A DNA stretch of 64,000 nt. Origin: Macrococcoides bohemicum (lineage in GTDB: Bacteria > Bacillota > Bacilli > Staphylococcales > Staphylococcaceae). A model generated the notes under the pieces. The model was not told the DNA's origin and searched no databases. It saw only the letters and a list, made by a program, of their open reading frames with translations. The position numbers and the translations under genes are program-made. Of the stretch, positions 45,213-54,007 are shown piece by piece (the stretch's first letter is position 1; every line of letters begins with the position of its first letter). The stretch lies in the NCBI RefSeq assembly GCF_042658685.1, contig NZ_JBHSQY010000031.1; one strand, 5' to 3'.

Positions 45213-45905
45213 TTATTTATCATCTAAAACAATATATGTTGCTTTAATTGGACCGTGAACACCTACTACAAGTTTCATCTCTATATCTGCTGAGTTAGAT
45301 GGTCCAGTAATTAAGTTAATGCAAGTTGGAAAGTTAGCTGCGTCTTTCATCATTTCATTCATTTCTTGAGCAGCTTGTGTAAATCTTGGTACAATAGTAG
45401 ATTTCGGTACAATTGCAATATACGTTGCAGGTAAAAGACTGACACTTCTACCAATCCCTTTATCTGCATATAACACAACTGTTCCGCTTTCAGCTAATGT
45501 TGATTCACTAATAGTGATTCCGACATTCGCACGTTCTGCTACATGTAAATTTTCAGTGCCTTTTGCTTCATCCCAGATAAAAGCATCTTGAGCAGCTAAA
45601 TCAATACCATATTCCGCGTAGCGTTTATCATTTGTAGCAATTACTTCACCATTCCCATATTTCGCAATAATATCTGATAAAGTTTTATTTACTTCATTTG
45701 AATTAGTCACAACTAAATCAGTATGGATAAATTCACATTGCTGTTTTAAAACATCCAATAATTCATCTTGAGAAAGTCCTGTTAATGTTTTATCTTGTGG
45801 TCTAAATTTCCACTCAGGGATTTCTACCTTTTCAGGCATTGCACGATTAAGATTTTTTGAGATGTTACTAATAAACGAATCTTTATTTTGGATTGTTCCC
45901 TTCAT
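45213..45905 (-). CDS. lutC: Lactate utilisation protein C
   Basis: LUD-domain protein, 230 residues, third subunit of the L-lactate oxidising complex. Segments VGITISESTLAESGTVVLYA and LLPATYIAIVPKSTIVPRF are diagnostic for the LutC/YkgG family. Its ATG overlaps the lutB stop by one base (TAATG). Confidence 0.93.
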   Translation of the reverse strand: MKGTIQNKDSFISNISKNLNRAMPEKVEIPEWKFRPQDKTLTGLSQDELLDVLKQQCEFIHTDLVVTNSNEVNKTLSDIIAKYGNGEVIATNDKRYAEYGIDLAAQDAFIWDEAKGTENLHVAERANVGITISESTLAESGTVVLYADKGIGRSVSLLPATYIAIVPKSTIVPRFTQAAQEMNEMMKDAANFPTCINLITGPSNSADIEMKLVVGVHGPIKATYIVLDDK

Positions 45906-47338
45906 TATTTCGCACCTCTTTTCAATCTGTTTTGCATCCAGTCACGGAAATTTTCTTCATCCGGCATTGGGAAATCACGTGTATCTGTCCAGGCATGTAA
46001 AGGTTTTGGTCCTTTTGTAATCATATGTTCTTGTTTATTTTCAAATGGAGCCATCATTGATGGAGCCATCTTAGTACCATATTTAAATAAAGTAGAGTGA
46101 GAAGCTCCCATACTAAATCCTTTCATGACTAATCGTTCTGCTACAGGAGACATGTGTTCTTCTTCCACTATGACACGTCTATGTTCTAACAATAAGTCAT
46201 GTAACGGGATTTTAACAGGACATGCTTCCGTACAAGCACCACATAACGTAGATGCATAGGGTAGTTCTTTATAATCTTTATAACCACCTAATAAAGGCGT
46301 CAATACAGCACCTACTGGTCCTGGATAGATAGAACCATAAGAATGACCTCCTACCTGACGATATACAGGACAAACGTTAACACATGCTGCACAACGAATA
46401 CATTGTAAAATAGATTGGAATTGTGTTCCTAATATTTTAGAACGTCCATTATCAACAATAACCAGATGAAATTCTTCTGGTCCATCGATTTCATCATCTG
46501 CACGAGGACCTGTTAAAGTTGTCACATAGCTTGTTAAATTTTGTCCGACAGCGGCACGCGTTAACATAGAAACTAATACTTCCAATTCTTCATGCGTAGG
46601 CACAATACGTTCCATACCCATCACAGTAATCTGTGTTTTTGGTAATGTTGTTACCATACGTGCATTACCTTCGTTAGTTACTAATGTGAAAGAACCACTT
46701 TCAGCAACACCGAAATTACAACCTGTAATACCGACATCTGCTGACAAGAATTCTTCTCGAAGCTTTTTACGTGCAAATAAAGCTAAATCTTCAGGACTAT
46801 TTGATTTAGTGTAACCTAGTTTTTCAGTAAAAACTTTTTGAATCTGATCTTTATTCATGTGTAAAGCTGGTGTAACGATATGTGATGGTGGATTGTGATC
46901 ATCAACTTGTAAAATATATTCACCTAAGTCTGTTTCGATTACTTCACAACCAACAGCTTCCATCGCCTTATTCAAATCAATCTCTTCTGTAACCATTGAT
47001 TTTGACTTTGCTACTTTTTTCGCCTTTTTTTCTACTAATACTTTTTGAACATACTCATTTGCTTCTTCTGCAGTTTCAGCAAAAAATACATGTCCGCCTT
47101 TTGCTGCGACATTTTCTGCGAGCATATTTAAATAATAATCTAAATTCGCTAATGTATGCTGACGGATCTCTTCAGAGTGACTTCTCCACTCTTCCCAGTT
47201 ACCTAGTGATTCCTGAGACTTTATTTTTCGTTCACGCAATCTATCTTGGGCACTAGAGACCGCACCACGCATAAAATCATCTTTAAGTTCTGTTTTTACA
47301 GCTTTCTTAAATGTTTCATTACCAATTTTCATACTCAT
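45905..47338 (-). CDS. lutB: Lactate utilisation iron-sulfur protein LutB
   Basis: 477 residues. N-terminal LUD domain (GCNFGVAESGSFTLVTNEG), then two ferredoxin-type clusters: Cys313, 316, 319, 323 (CIRCAACVNVC) and Cys366, 369, 373 (CGACTEAC). It passes electrons from lactate oxidation together with LutA and LutC. Its start overlaps the lutA stop by one base, so the operon is tightly coupled. Confidence 0.95.
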   Translation of the reverse strand: MSMKIGNETFKKAVKTELKDDFMRGAVSSAQDRLRERKIKSQESLGNWEEWRSHSEEIRQHTLANLDYYLNMLAENVAAKGGHVFFAETAEEANEYVQKVLVEKKAKKVAKSKSMVTEEIDLNKAMEAVGCEVIETDLGEYILQVDDHNPPSHIVTPALHMNKDQIQKVFTEKLGYTKSNSPEDLALFARKKLREEFLSADVGITGCNFGVAESGSFTLVTNEGNARMVTTLPKTQITVMGMERIVPTHEELEVLVSMLTRAAVGQNLTSYVTTLTGPRADDEIDGPEEFHLVIVDNGRSKILGTQFQSILQCIRCAACVNVCPVYRQVGGHSYGSIYPGPVGAVLTPLLGGYKDYKELPYASTLCGACTEACPVKIPLHDLLLEHRRVIVEEEHMSPVAERLVMKGFSMGASHSTLFKYGTKMAPSMMAPFENKQEHMITKGPKPLHAWTDTRDFPMPDEENFRDWMQNRLKRGAK

Positions 47339-48072
47339 TATACAGTCACCGCCTCTGTATTATTATTCAGGATTTCTACGATGTGGTAAACCTTAACTTT
47401 TTCACCACGACGTTTTAAACGTCCTTCAATATTCATTAAGCAACTTGCATCTGCTCCAACTAAATAATCGGCACCACTTTTTACGATACAATCTACTTTT
47501 TCATCGACCATTTCACCTGAAACATCATTCATCTTAACAGCAAATGTTCCACCGAATCCACAACAATTGTAATATTCAGGTAGCTCTACAATCTCTAATC
47601 CTTCTACTGCAGATAATAACTTCTTCGGTGGCTCTGAGTTATGTAATAAACGTGTATTATGGCATGATGGATGCATTGTTGCTTTACCTTCTAACTTGGC
47701 ACCTACATCCGTAACACCAAGAACATTAACGATAAATTGTGTTACTTCATAAGATTTATCCGCCAAACGTTGTGCGCGATCACGCCACACCATATCATCT
47801 TTAAATAAATCTGGATAATGTTTAAACATTGTAATACATGAACCAGACGGTGCTACAACATACTCTGAATTTTCAAAAGCTTTGATCATGTTTTGTGCGG
47901 CTTTTTTCGTTTCTTCATGATATCCAGAATTATATGCCGGTTGCCCACAACATACTTGTGCCGCAGGAAAGTCCACTTCACAACCTAATTTTTCAAGTAA
48001 TTCTACAGTTGCAATACCTACTCTTTTTTCAAAAACGTCTACTAAACATGTACTAAATAAACTTACTTTCAT
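47338..48072 (-). CDS. lutA: Lactate utilisation protein A
   Basis: 244 residues with two CCG (cysteine-rich) domains: AQVCCGQPAYNSGY and NCCGFGGTFAVKM, the pattern of glycolate oxidase/heterodisulfide reductase subunits. ATG at 48072 (MKVSLFSTC) after AGAGGGG. First gene of lutABC, transcribed from a good promoter with a palindromic operator downstream of it. Confidence 0.94.
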   Translation of the reverse strand: MKVSLFSTCLVDVFEKRVGIATVELLEKLGCEVDFPAAQVCCGQPAYNSGYHEETKKAAQNMIKAFENSEYVVAPSGSCITMFKHYPDLFKDDMVWRDRAQRLADKSYEVTQFIVNVLGVTDVGAKLEGKATMHPSCHNTRLLHNSEPPKKLLSAVEGLEIVELPEYYNCCGFGGTFAVKMNDVSGEMVDEKVDCIVKSGADYLVGADASCLMNIEGRLKRRGEKVKVYHIVEILNNNTEAVTV

Positions 48073-48090
48073 AATCAAACACCCCTCTAG

Positions 48091-48114
48091 TTATCAATAT
48101 CGCCCAATATTGAT
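48091..48114 (-). other. Inverted repeat in the lutA 5' untranslated region
   Basis: Perfect 9-bp arms, TATCAATAT and ATATTGATA, separated by six bases, ending about ten bases before the lutA ribosome binding site. It may be an mRNA hairpin or an extra protein-binding site. Confidence 0.6.
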
Positions 48115-48122
48115 AAAATTTT

Positions 48123-48139
48123 CAGTCATCGGATGACTG
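48123..48139. promoter_or_regulatory. Probable operator for the GntR-type lut regulator
   Basis: CAGTCATCGGATGACTG is a perfect 8-1-8 palindrome. It lies just downstream of the lutA promoter, where a FadR-type repressor would block transcription. The link to the regulator at 48212 is inference from position. Confidence 0.65.
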
Positions 48140-48155
48140 TATCTCTAACAGTACT

Positions 48156-48184
48156 ATTTTATTGGAATGATAATCTAAATGCAA
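48156..48184 (-). promoter_or_regulatory. Sigma-A promoter of lutABC
   Basis: Minus strand: TTGCAT -35 (48179-48184), 17 bases, TAAAAT -10 (48156-48161). Confidence 0.65.
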
Positions 48185-48211
48185 GTGACAAAATTCCATA
48201 ATTTATTTATC

Positions 48212-48913
48212 TTACTTAGTTTCTAAATGTTCTAATAATACATATTCCACTTCTTCTAAATGTTTAAGCATCTTTTCTTCAGAAAGTTTTATATCTTTTT
48301 GTTTGATTGCTTCATAAATCTCAAGATGCTCTTTATATAACTTTTCGATAGATTTCGTTTCTGTATAAATCCAGATTTTACGCGTCTCTTTCATTGTTGT
48401 CTTCACTTTATCTGATACTTCTACTAATAGTTGAGCTAACAACTCATTCTTAGTAGCTTTAGCAATCGCTAAATGGAAAGTAAAGTCACTTTGTTCACCA
48501 ATTGCTTTATTATGTACTGCTAGTTTCATCTGCTCGAGTGCATCTTTAATATTCTGTAAATCCTCTTCTGAATGCTTCACAGCAGCACGACCTGCAGCGC
48601 CAACTTCTATAATTTTACGTACTTCTAATAAATCAATAATATCTTTTTTAGTATATACTGACATCTCTTTAGAAAAGACTTTAGGTTTAATATGCTTTAC
48701 AAACGTTCCTTCACCATGACGGATTTCAACGAGTTCCATTACACGCAAAGCATTTAAAGCTTCTCTAATAGACGCTTGTCCTACGCCATAATCCTGAGCC
48801 AATTTTTGAATAGATGGCAGTTTTTCATCGATTTCAAATTCACCTTCTTTGATTTGCATAATAATGCGATCTGCAATCTCTTCATATAATTTCTTCTTTT
48901 CAATTCTTACCAC
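48212..48913 (-). CDS. lutR: GntR/FadR-family regulator (LutR-like, GTG start)
   Basis: 233 residues. N-terminal winged helix-turn-helix (LYEEIADRIIMQIKEGEFEI, LPSIQKLAQDYGVGQASIREAL), then a helical FCD ligand-binding domain (VRKIIEVGAAGRAAV; HLAIAKATKN). Family members include the lactate-responsive LutR and LldR. It lies immediately upstream of lutABC on the same strand, so lactate control is likely but inferred. An ATG at 48919 is only one base from GGAGG; GTG at 48913 has the proper spacing of seven. Confidence 0.85.
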   Translation of the reverse strand: MVRIEKKKLYEEIADRIIMQIKEGEFEIDEKLPSIQKLAQDYGVGQASIREALNALRVMELVEIRHGEGTFVKHIKPKVFSKEMSVYTKKDIIDLLEVRKIIEVGAAGRAAVKHSEEDLQNIKDALEQMKLAVHNKAIGEQSDFTFHLAIAKATKNELLAQLLVEVSDKVKTTMKETRKIWIYTETKSIEKLYKEHLEIYEAIKQKDIKLSEEKMLKHLEEVEYVLLEHLETK

Positions 48914-48944
48914 ATTCATTCCTCCGATATGCCCTATTGGTGCT

Positions 48945-48953
48945 ATTATATCA
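48945..48953 (-). promoter_or_regulatory. Extended -10 promoter of the lut regulator gene
   Basis: Minus strand TGATATAAT (perfect extended -10), about 30 bases before the GTG start; the -35 is poor. Confidence 0.5.
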
Positions 48954-48981
48954 AAGGATAAGTTAAGTGTGAGGTTTTTAA

Positions 48982-49013
48982 AAATAAAAAAGACAGGTAA
49001 TTACCCTGTCTTT
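48982..49013 (-). terminator. Terminator downstream of the alpha-glucosidase gene
   Basis: Minus strand AAAGACAGG / CCTGTCTTT perfect 9-bp stem, loop GTAATTA, then TTTTTTATTTTT. It separates the glucosidase unit from the lut regulator. Confidence 0.85.
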
Positions 49014-49144
49014 AGCAATATTATTTATGCTTCATTTTTCGGACCGGTTTTGTGTATCCAGCTGAAATATTTTGTTTATCAAGTTCATTAATCTCTACTT
49101 TGACTTCCCCATTGATAATATCTGAATCTACTTCGTCATTACCT

Positions 49145-50818
49145 TTATCTTTGCACTTTATAAACTCTCGCCTCAAACGGCATCAGTGTAAATACATCTG
49201 CTGATTGTTTATCAATTGGATAGTTGTTCAATACTTGTTTTTCTTTAGCAAGATTGAGCTTATCATCTGTCTTTAAAGTAACTTTGTTGTGACTTAAATT
49301 TCCTAAAATAATAAATTGTTCATCTTCTAATGTACGCGTATATGCAAAAACATTTTTATCTTCCGGATAAATCAAATCAAATGATCCATATGTTAATGTT
49401 AAGTTATCCTTCTTTAACTGAATCAATTTTTTATAGAAATTTAATAGCGAATCTTCTTTTCTTTCCTGTACGAAGACATTAATCTCTTCATAATTTGGAT
49501 TCACTTTTAACCAAGGGGTCCCTGTTGTAAATCCAGCATTTTTTGTATCATCCCATTGCATCGGTGTACGCGTATTATCTCTTGAAATACGTCCTAACAT
49601 TTCTAACACCGCTTCTTTTGTCATTCCTTTTTTAAGTTCCTGGTTATAAATATTTTTAGCATGTACATCATCAAAATCATCTATAGTTTCAAAAGGATAA
49701 TTGGTCATCCCAATTTCCTGTCCTTGATAAATAAATGGCGTACCTTGCAGTAAGAAATATACAACGCCATGGCTCGTCGAACTTTCAAACCAATAATCTA
49801 CATCGTCACCCCAAGTTGATGATACACGTTGTCGATCATGGTTTTCAATGAATAATGCATTCCATCCAGTTGCTTCTAAACCTTTTTGCCAGGCATTCAA
49901 TACTTCTTTATAGCCTAAAATATCAAAACTTTTTCCGACATTATGATCCCATAGATTTAAATGTTCAAATTGAAAGACCATATTAAACTTACCATTGTCT
50001 TTGCCTACCCATTCATCAGCATCTTTCGTTGTAACACCATTTGCTTCACCGACAGTCATAATGTCATATTTATCAAATGTATGTTCTTTCAATTCCTGTA
50101 AATACTTTTGAATCCCCGGTTGATTCATATGTCCTTCAAATGATTCAGCATAACCTAGCTTATCAGCACCTGGTAAGTCACCTTTTTCGAAACTTTTTTT
50201 AATGTGACTGATAGCATCTACTCTAAAGCCATCAATCCCTTTATCAAGCCACCAGTTCACCATATTATAGATGGCTTGACGCATATCTTTATTTTCCCAA
50301 TTTAAATCAGGTTGTTTTCTGCTAAATACGTGCATGTAGTATTGATCAGTTGTCGCATCATATTCCCATGCCGAACCTTCAAATATACTTGCCCAGTTAT
50401 TCGGTTCCTTACCTTCTAAACCATCTTTCCAGATGTACCAGTCACGAAACTCGTTGTCCTTACTCTTCTTCGCTTCAACAAACCATTGATGTTCATCACT
50501 TGTATGATTGATGACGAGGTCTAAAATAAGCTTCATATCTCGTTTGTGTACTTCATATAATAATCGGTCAAAGTCTTCCATTGTTCCAAAGTCACGCATA
50601 ATTTCCTGGTAATTACTAATGTCATAGCCATTATCATCATTTGGCGATTCAAATATAGGACTCACCCATATAACATCGATACCTAAGTCTTTCAGATAAT
50701 CCAACTTCTCAGTAATACCATTAATATCACCTATACCATCACCATCGGAATCTTTAAAACTTCTTGGATAAACTTGATAACATACTGCTTCTTTCCACCA
50801 TTTTCTTTCGATTGTCAT
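49145..50818 (-). CDS. Alpha-glucosidase, GH13 subfamily 31-like
   Basis: 557 residues: catalytic (beta/alpha)8 barrel with a B domain, then a beta-sandwich C domain. Catalytic residues are nucleophile Asp201 (DGFRVDAI), acid/base Glu258 (TVGEANG) and Asp328 (ENHDRQ). Residue 202 after the nucleophile is Ala, not the Val usual in oligo-1,6-glucosidases, which suggests preference for alpha-1,4 links (maltose type). No signal peptide, so it acts on imported oligosaccharides. AGGAGGT site. No sugar transporter is adjacent. Confidence 0.9.
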   Translation of the reverse strand: MTIERKWWKEAVCYQVYPRSFKDSDGDGIGDINGITEKLDYLKDLGIDVIWVSPIFESPNDDNGYDISNYQEIMRDFGTMEDFDRLLYEVHKRDMKLILDLVINHTSDEHQWFVEAKKSKDNEFRDWYIWKDGLEGKEPNNWASIFEGSAWEYDATTDQYYMHVFSRKQPDLNWENKDMRQAIYNMVNWWLDKGIDGFRVDAISHIKKSFEKGDLPGADKLGYAESFEGHMNQPGIQKYLQELKEHTFDKYDIMTVGEANGVTTKDADEWVGKDNGKFNMVFQFEHLNLWDHNVGKSFDILGYKEVLNAWQKGLEATGWNALFIENHDRQRVSSTWGDDVDYWFESSTSHGVVYFLLQGTPFIYQGQEIGMTNYPFETIDDFDDVHAKNIYNQELKKGMTKEAVLEMLGRISRDNTRTPMQWDDTKNAGFTTGTPWLKVNPNYEEINVFVQERKEDSLLNFYKKLIQLKKDNLTLTYGSFDLIYPEDKNVFAYTRTLEDEQFIILGNLSHNKVTLKTDDKLNLAKEKQVLNNYPIDKQSADVFTLMPFEARVYKVQR

Positions 50819-50838
50819 AGTGACCTCCTAATGTGAAT

Positions 50839-51891
50839 TCATATTTTGTTTTTGTCATCTTCTATCACTTCACGGGCAATCTGTTTAATTTCTTCAACAT
50901 ATTTAGCAATCGCTTGAAATATCGGGAAAGTGTTGTTCAGTCCCATTTCAACGATTGAAGATACTGCAACTGTTACCGGATTGATACTTTTCATTTTAAA
51001 TGATGTTCTAATTAATTGCACAATTTTTCTAAACTCCATAAGTTGCGTTAGTCCATTATTTTTATCTTTTTCTTTCATCTCTTCAAATTCGCGGATATAT
51101 TTATCTATATCAATCCATTCTTTTCGACGCTCCATTATGTCATCTTCCTGGATTTTAAAATGTGTCATTATAGTACGTTCAATAACTTTAAAATTTTCTT
51201 TTAAGACAATCTTTTTAAAGCTCGGTGTGAACAGTTTAGGAAATGATGAGTTTACTTTGTAATTCAAATAACTATCGAGATAAGAAGCATCATTGTATCT
51301 TTGAAAATATTCTTTTTGTTCTTCTTCAAATATACTTTCAATATGTAATTTAAGCGTTTCTATCCCAGTACCATCTAAAGCACTTGTAAAATGGTAGTTA
51401 AGTGGTGTCTTAATATAAGGCTTTAGCGTCACTTTAAGTTCAGTGTCTTTGTCACGCATTAATATTTCTTTGTCATCTTTTCCGTTCACATCGATTAGTG
51501 CATCTACTTTGTTGTAGATAAACGTAATCATCTTATCTTGTTTACTTAGATATTTAATCATCTCAATATCTACTTCTTTGATTTTACTTGAAAAAATATA
51601 AAAGTAATGTTCTATTGCCGATTCATTCTGAATAATCTTTTTATATTTTTGAACAGTCACTTCTTCTGTTCCAACACCAGGGAAATCCACCAAAAATCCA
51701 TAATCATTAAATGGATAAGTCGTAGTTTCTAAAGTAGCATCTGTATGCACAGATGTATGTGCTTTAGCTGGACACACCGCATTAATCAATGCGCTTTTCC
51801 CTGCATCGGGTTGTCCTATAATTCCTATTTTATTCAGCGATTTATTTCTAATAAACGTTTCGTATGCTCTGATTAATGGATGCTTCTCCAT
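50839..51891 (-). CDS. Dynamin/IRG-like or Era-like GTPase, unknown role
   Basis: 350 residues. G1 GQPDAGKS (26-33), G3 DFPGVG (69-74), G4 NKVD (127-130), G5 likely SAL (170-172). The P-loop has Asp-Ala in place of the usual variable residues. After the G domain come about 170 residues, mostly helical, with a hydrophobic segment (NPVTVAVSSIVEMGLNNTFPIF) near the C-terminus that could touch membrane. This layout recalls immunity-related or bacterial dynamin-like GTPases, but I cannot assign a family. GTG at 51900 is too close to AAGGG; ATG at 51891 fits. Followed 20 bases later by the glucosidase gene. Confidence 0.75.
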   Translation of the reverse strand: MEKHPLIRAYETFIRNKSLNKIGIIGQPDAGKSALINAVCPAKAHTSVHTDATLETTTYPFNDYGFLVDFPGVGTEEVTVQKYKKIIQNESAIEHYFYIFSSKIKEVDIEMIKYLSKQDKMITFIYNKVDALIDVNGKDDKEILMRDKDTELKVTLKPYIKTPLNYHFTSALDGTGIETLKLHIESIFEEEQKEYFQRYNDASYLDSYLNYKVNSSFPKLFTPSFKKIVLKENFKVIERTIMTHFKIQEDDIMERRKEWIDIDKYIREFEEMKEKDKNNGLTQLMEFRKIVQLIRTSFKMKSINPVTVAVSSIVEMGLNNTFPIFQAIAKYVEEIKQIAREVIEDDKNKI

Positions 51892-51949
51892 AACTGTCAC
51901 CCTTCCACATTATTTCTATTCTTATTCCCGTTTCTTTTCATAGCAAGCA

Positions 51950-51984
51950 TAAAAAGGCACATTTCCAGTCAGAAAATGTACCTT
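51950..51984 (-). terminator. Terminator of the siderophore transporter operon
   Basis: Minus strand GGTACATTT / AAATGTGCC (9 bp, one G-U) with a nine-base loop, then TTTTTATG. Confidence 0.7.
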
Positions 51985-51992
51985 TCATTGTA

Positions 51993-52991
51993 CTACAATC
52001 CTCTACGCATTAAATAAAGAAAATATGGTGCTCCAATAATACTAACTATGATACCTGCCGGCATGCCGGCAGGTTCTATTAAAAGCCGACCTAAAGTATC
52101 AGCAAAACTTAAAAGTATCGCACCTAACAATATTGTAATCGGAATAAAAACCTGATGTCTTGGGCCAACTAATTGTCTTGCAATGTGAGGTGCAATCAAA
52201 CCCACGAATGCTATACTACCACAAATTGAAACCGCGCTTGCACACAACATTACAGAAATAATCAGAATTACTAATCTTTCTCTATTAATCCTTATGCCAA
52301 GACCTGTTGAAATATGTTCATGTGTATTAAGAATGTTTAGTATATCTAGTTTCAGCAAAAGGATAGGTATCGTGATAATTAACACTGTAATAATCATCCA
52401 AACAAATGGCCATGTATCACCCCATATATTACCACCTAGCCATTTAGAGATAAATTCAACATCTTCTTTATTAAATGTCGATGTCATCATAATCATCGCA
52501 CCACTCAATGCAGTAGACAACCCAACCCCGATAAGAATCATTTGCATCGGATTTAAACCACGTTTAGAACTACTCAACAGAAATACTGTCGCTGCTGTAA
52601 TCAGACCACCAATCAAACTAAATAGCGGCAGTACATATACAAAATTACTGCTGTCGACCGGCATGAATATCATAAGCAATGCGATAAAGAATCCACTGCC
52701 TGCATTTATCCCTATAATACCTGGATCTGCCAGTGGATTTTTAGTAATACTTTGCAGTAGTGCACCACTTAAACTAAGTGCAGCACCACATAATATCGTT
52801 ACAAGTAATCTTGGCATACGAAATTCATAGAGCACCATCGTATCTGTTTCTTTTCCCATACCAAATAATGTTTTTAAAAATTGTAATGGTGACATCTTAA
52901 AATCTCCAACAGTCATACTCACTGTAATGATTGCAAACAAAATAATAATTAAAATAGTTGATATAAACACATTTTTAGTTTTAGTATGCAT
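51993..52991 (-). CDS. Iron-siderophore ABC transporter permease (FecCD family)
   Basis: 332 residues, about ten hydrophobic segments. FecCD signatures: RMPRLLVTILCGAALSLSGALLQ, NPLADPGIIGINAGSGF, and AFVGLIAPHIARQLVGPRHQ near the C-terminus. Second permease of a heterodimer with the preceding gene; its ATG overlaps that gene's stop codon. Fur control is expected from the upstream box. Confidence 0.92.
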   Translation of the reverse strand: MHTKTKNVFISTILIIILFAIITVSMTVGDFKMSPLQFLKTLFGMGKETDTMVLYEFRMPRLLVTILCGAALSLSGALLQSITKNPLADPGIIGINAGSGFFIALLMIFMPVDSSNFVYVLPLFSLIGGLITAATVFLLSSSKRGLNPMQMILIGVGLSTALSGAMIMMTSTFNKEDVEFISKWLGGNIWGDTWPFVWMIITVLIITIPILLLKLDILNILNTHEHISTGLGIRINRERLVILIISVMLCASAVSICGSIAFVGLIAPHIARQLVGPRHQVFIPITILLGAILLSFADTLGRLLIEPAGMPAGIIVSIIGAPYFLYLMRRGL

Positions 52992-54007
52992 TATGAAATT
53001 CCTACCTTTCTTACGAGATAAATAAAGAAAGGCACACCTATAATTGAAATGATTGCACCTACAGGAGACTCTCCCATCATGCGTGCCAGTATATCAGCGC
53101 AAACAAGAAATATTCCACCTAAAAGTGTTGCGACAGGTAGCAACTTTCTATAATCTACGCCAACTAAAAGACGTGCAATATGTGGAATCATCAATCCTAC
53201 AAATGCTAAGGAACCTGCCATTGCCACTGCGACACCGGCTAAAATCATCGTTAATAATGAGAATATAATTCTTATCGACGTTAAATTGACCCCTAAACCT
53301 TGTGCCATTTCATCACCTAAAGATAACACAGTAAGCTGATGACCGATAAGCAGTACGAAGATGATAACAATTAATATTATCGGGGATGCATATTTTAGTT
53401 GTGTCCAGGTCGTACCAGCAACACCAGCACTAGACCAAAGCATCGAACTTTGATTCGTTCTAAAATATAACGAAATCCCTTCAGCAATTGCTAATAACAA
53501 ACTACTCACAGCTGCTCCAGCTAATATAATACGCATCGTATTAAAGCCACCTTTTTTACTTAAACCGAGCACCAATACAATGGTTCCTCCAACAATTGCA
53601 CCTATAAATCCAGCCAGTATAATCGCAAAAAAGTTCGCTCCACTCGTAAATGCAAATAATATACTGATACCTAAAGCTGCTCCTGAATTAAGTCCGATTA
53701 AAGCAGGATCTGCCAAAGGATTCTTAGTTACTCCCTGCATGACTGCACCAGTACAAGCAAGACTCATCCCAACAAGCATGGCAGCTATTTCTCTAGGCAT
53801 ACGTATATCACGAATAATATTATGTTCAGAAATATCTCGATAATGAAATAGCGCATCATAAATTGTTTTAAAACTATAGTTATTTACTCCCAACATAAAT
53901 GAAACAATTAACATTGTCAGCAATAAAAGAAGAAGCAATGGAATGACGATGTATAATTTCCCGGAAAATATATATCGTTTATTTGTAGATGTACTTTGTT
54001 TATTCAT
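52991..54007 (-). CDS. Iron-siderophore ABC transporter permease (FecCD family)
   Basis: 338 residues from the ATG at 54007, which overlaps the ATPase gene by eight bases. Blocks RMPREIAAMLVGMSLACTGAVMQ, NPLADPALIGLNSGAALG and AFVGLMIPHIARLLVGVDYR match the FecCD family. It pairs with the other permease. The frame is open to 54043 but those codons lie within the ATPase gene. Confidence 0.91.
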   Translation of the reverse strand: MNKQSTSTNKRYIFSGKLYIVIPLLLLLLLTMLIVSFMLGVNNYSFKTIYDALFHYRDISEHNIIRDIRMPREIAAMLVGMSLACTGAVMQGVTKNPLADPALIGLNSGAALGISILFAFTSGANFFAIILAGFIGAIVGGTIVLVLGLSKKGGFNTMRIILAGAAVSSLLLAIAEGISLYFRTNQSSMLWSSAGVAGTTWTQLKYASPIILIVIIFVLLIGHQLTVLSLGDEMAQGLGVNLTSIRIIFSLLTMILAGVAVAMAGSLAFVGLMIPHIARLLVGVDYRKLLPVATLLGGIFLVCADILARMMGESPVGAIISIIGVPFFIYLVRKVGIS

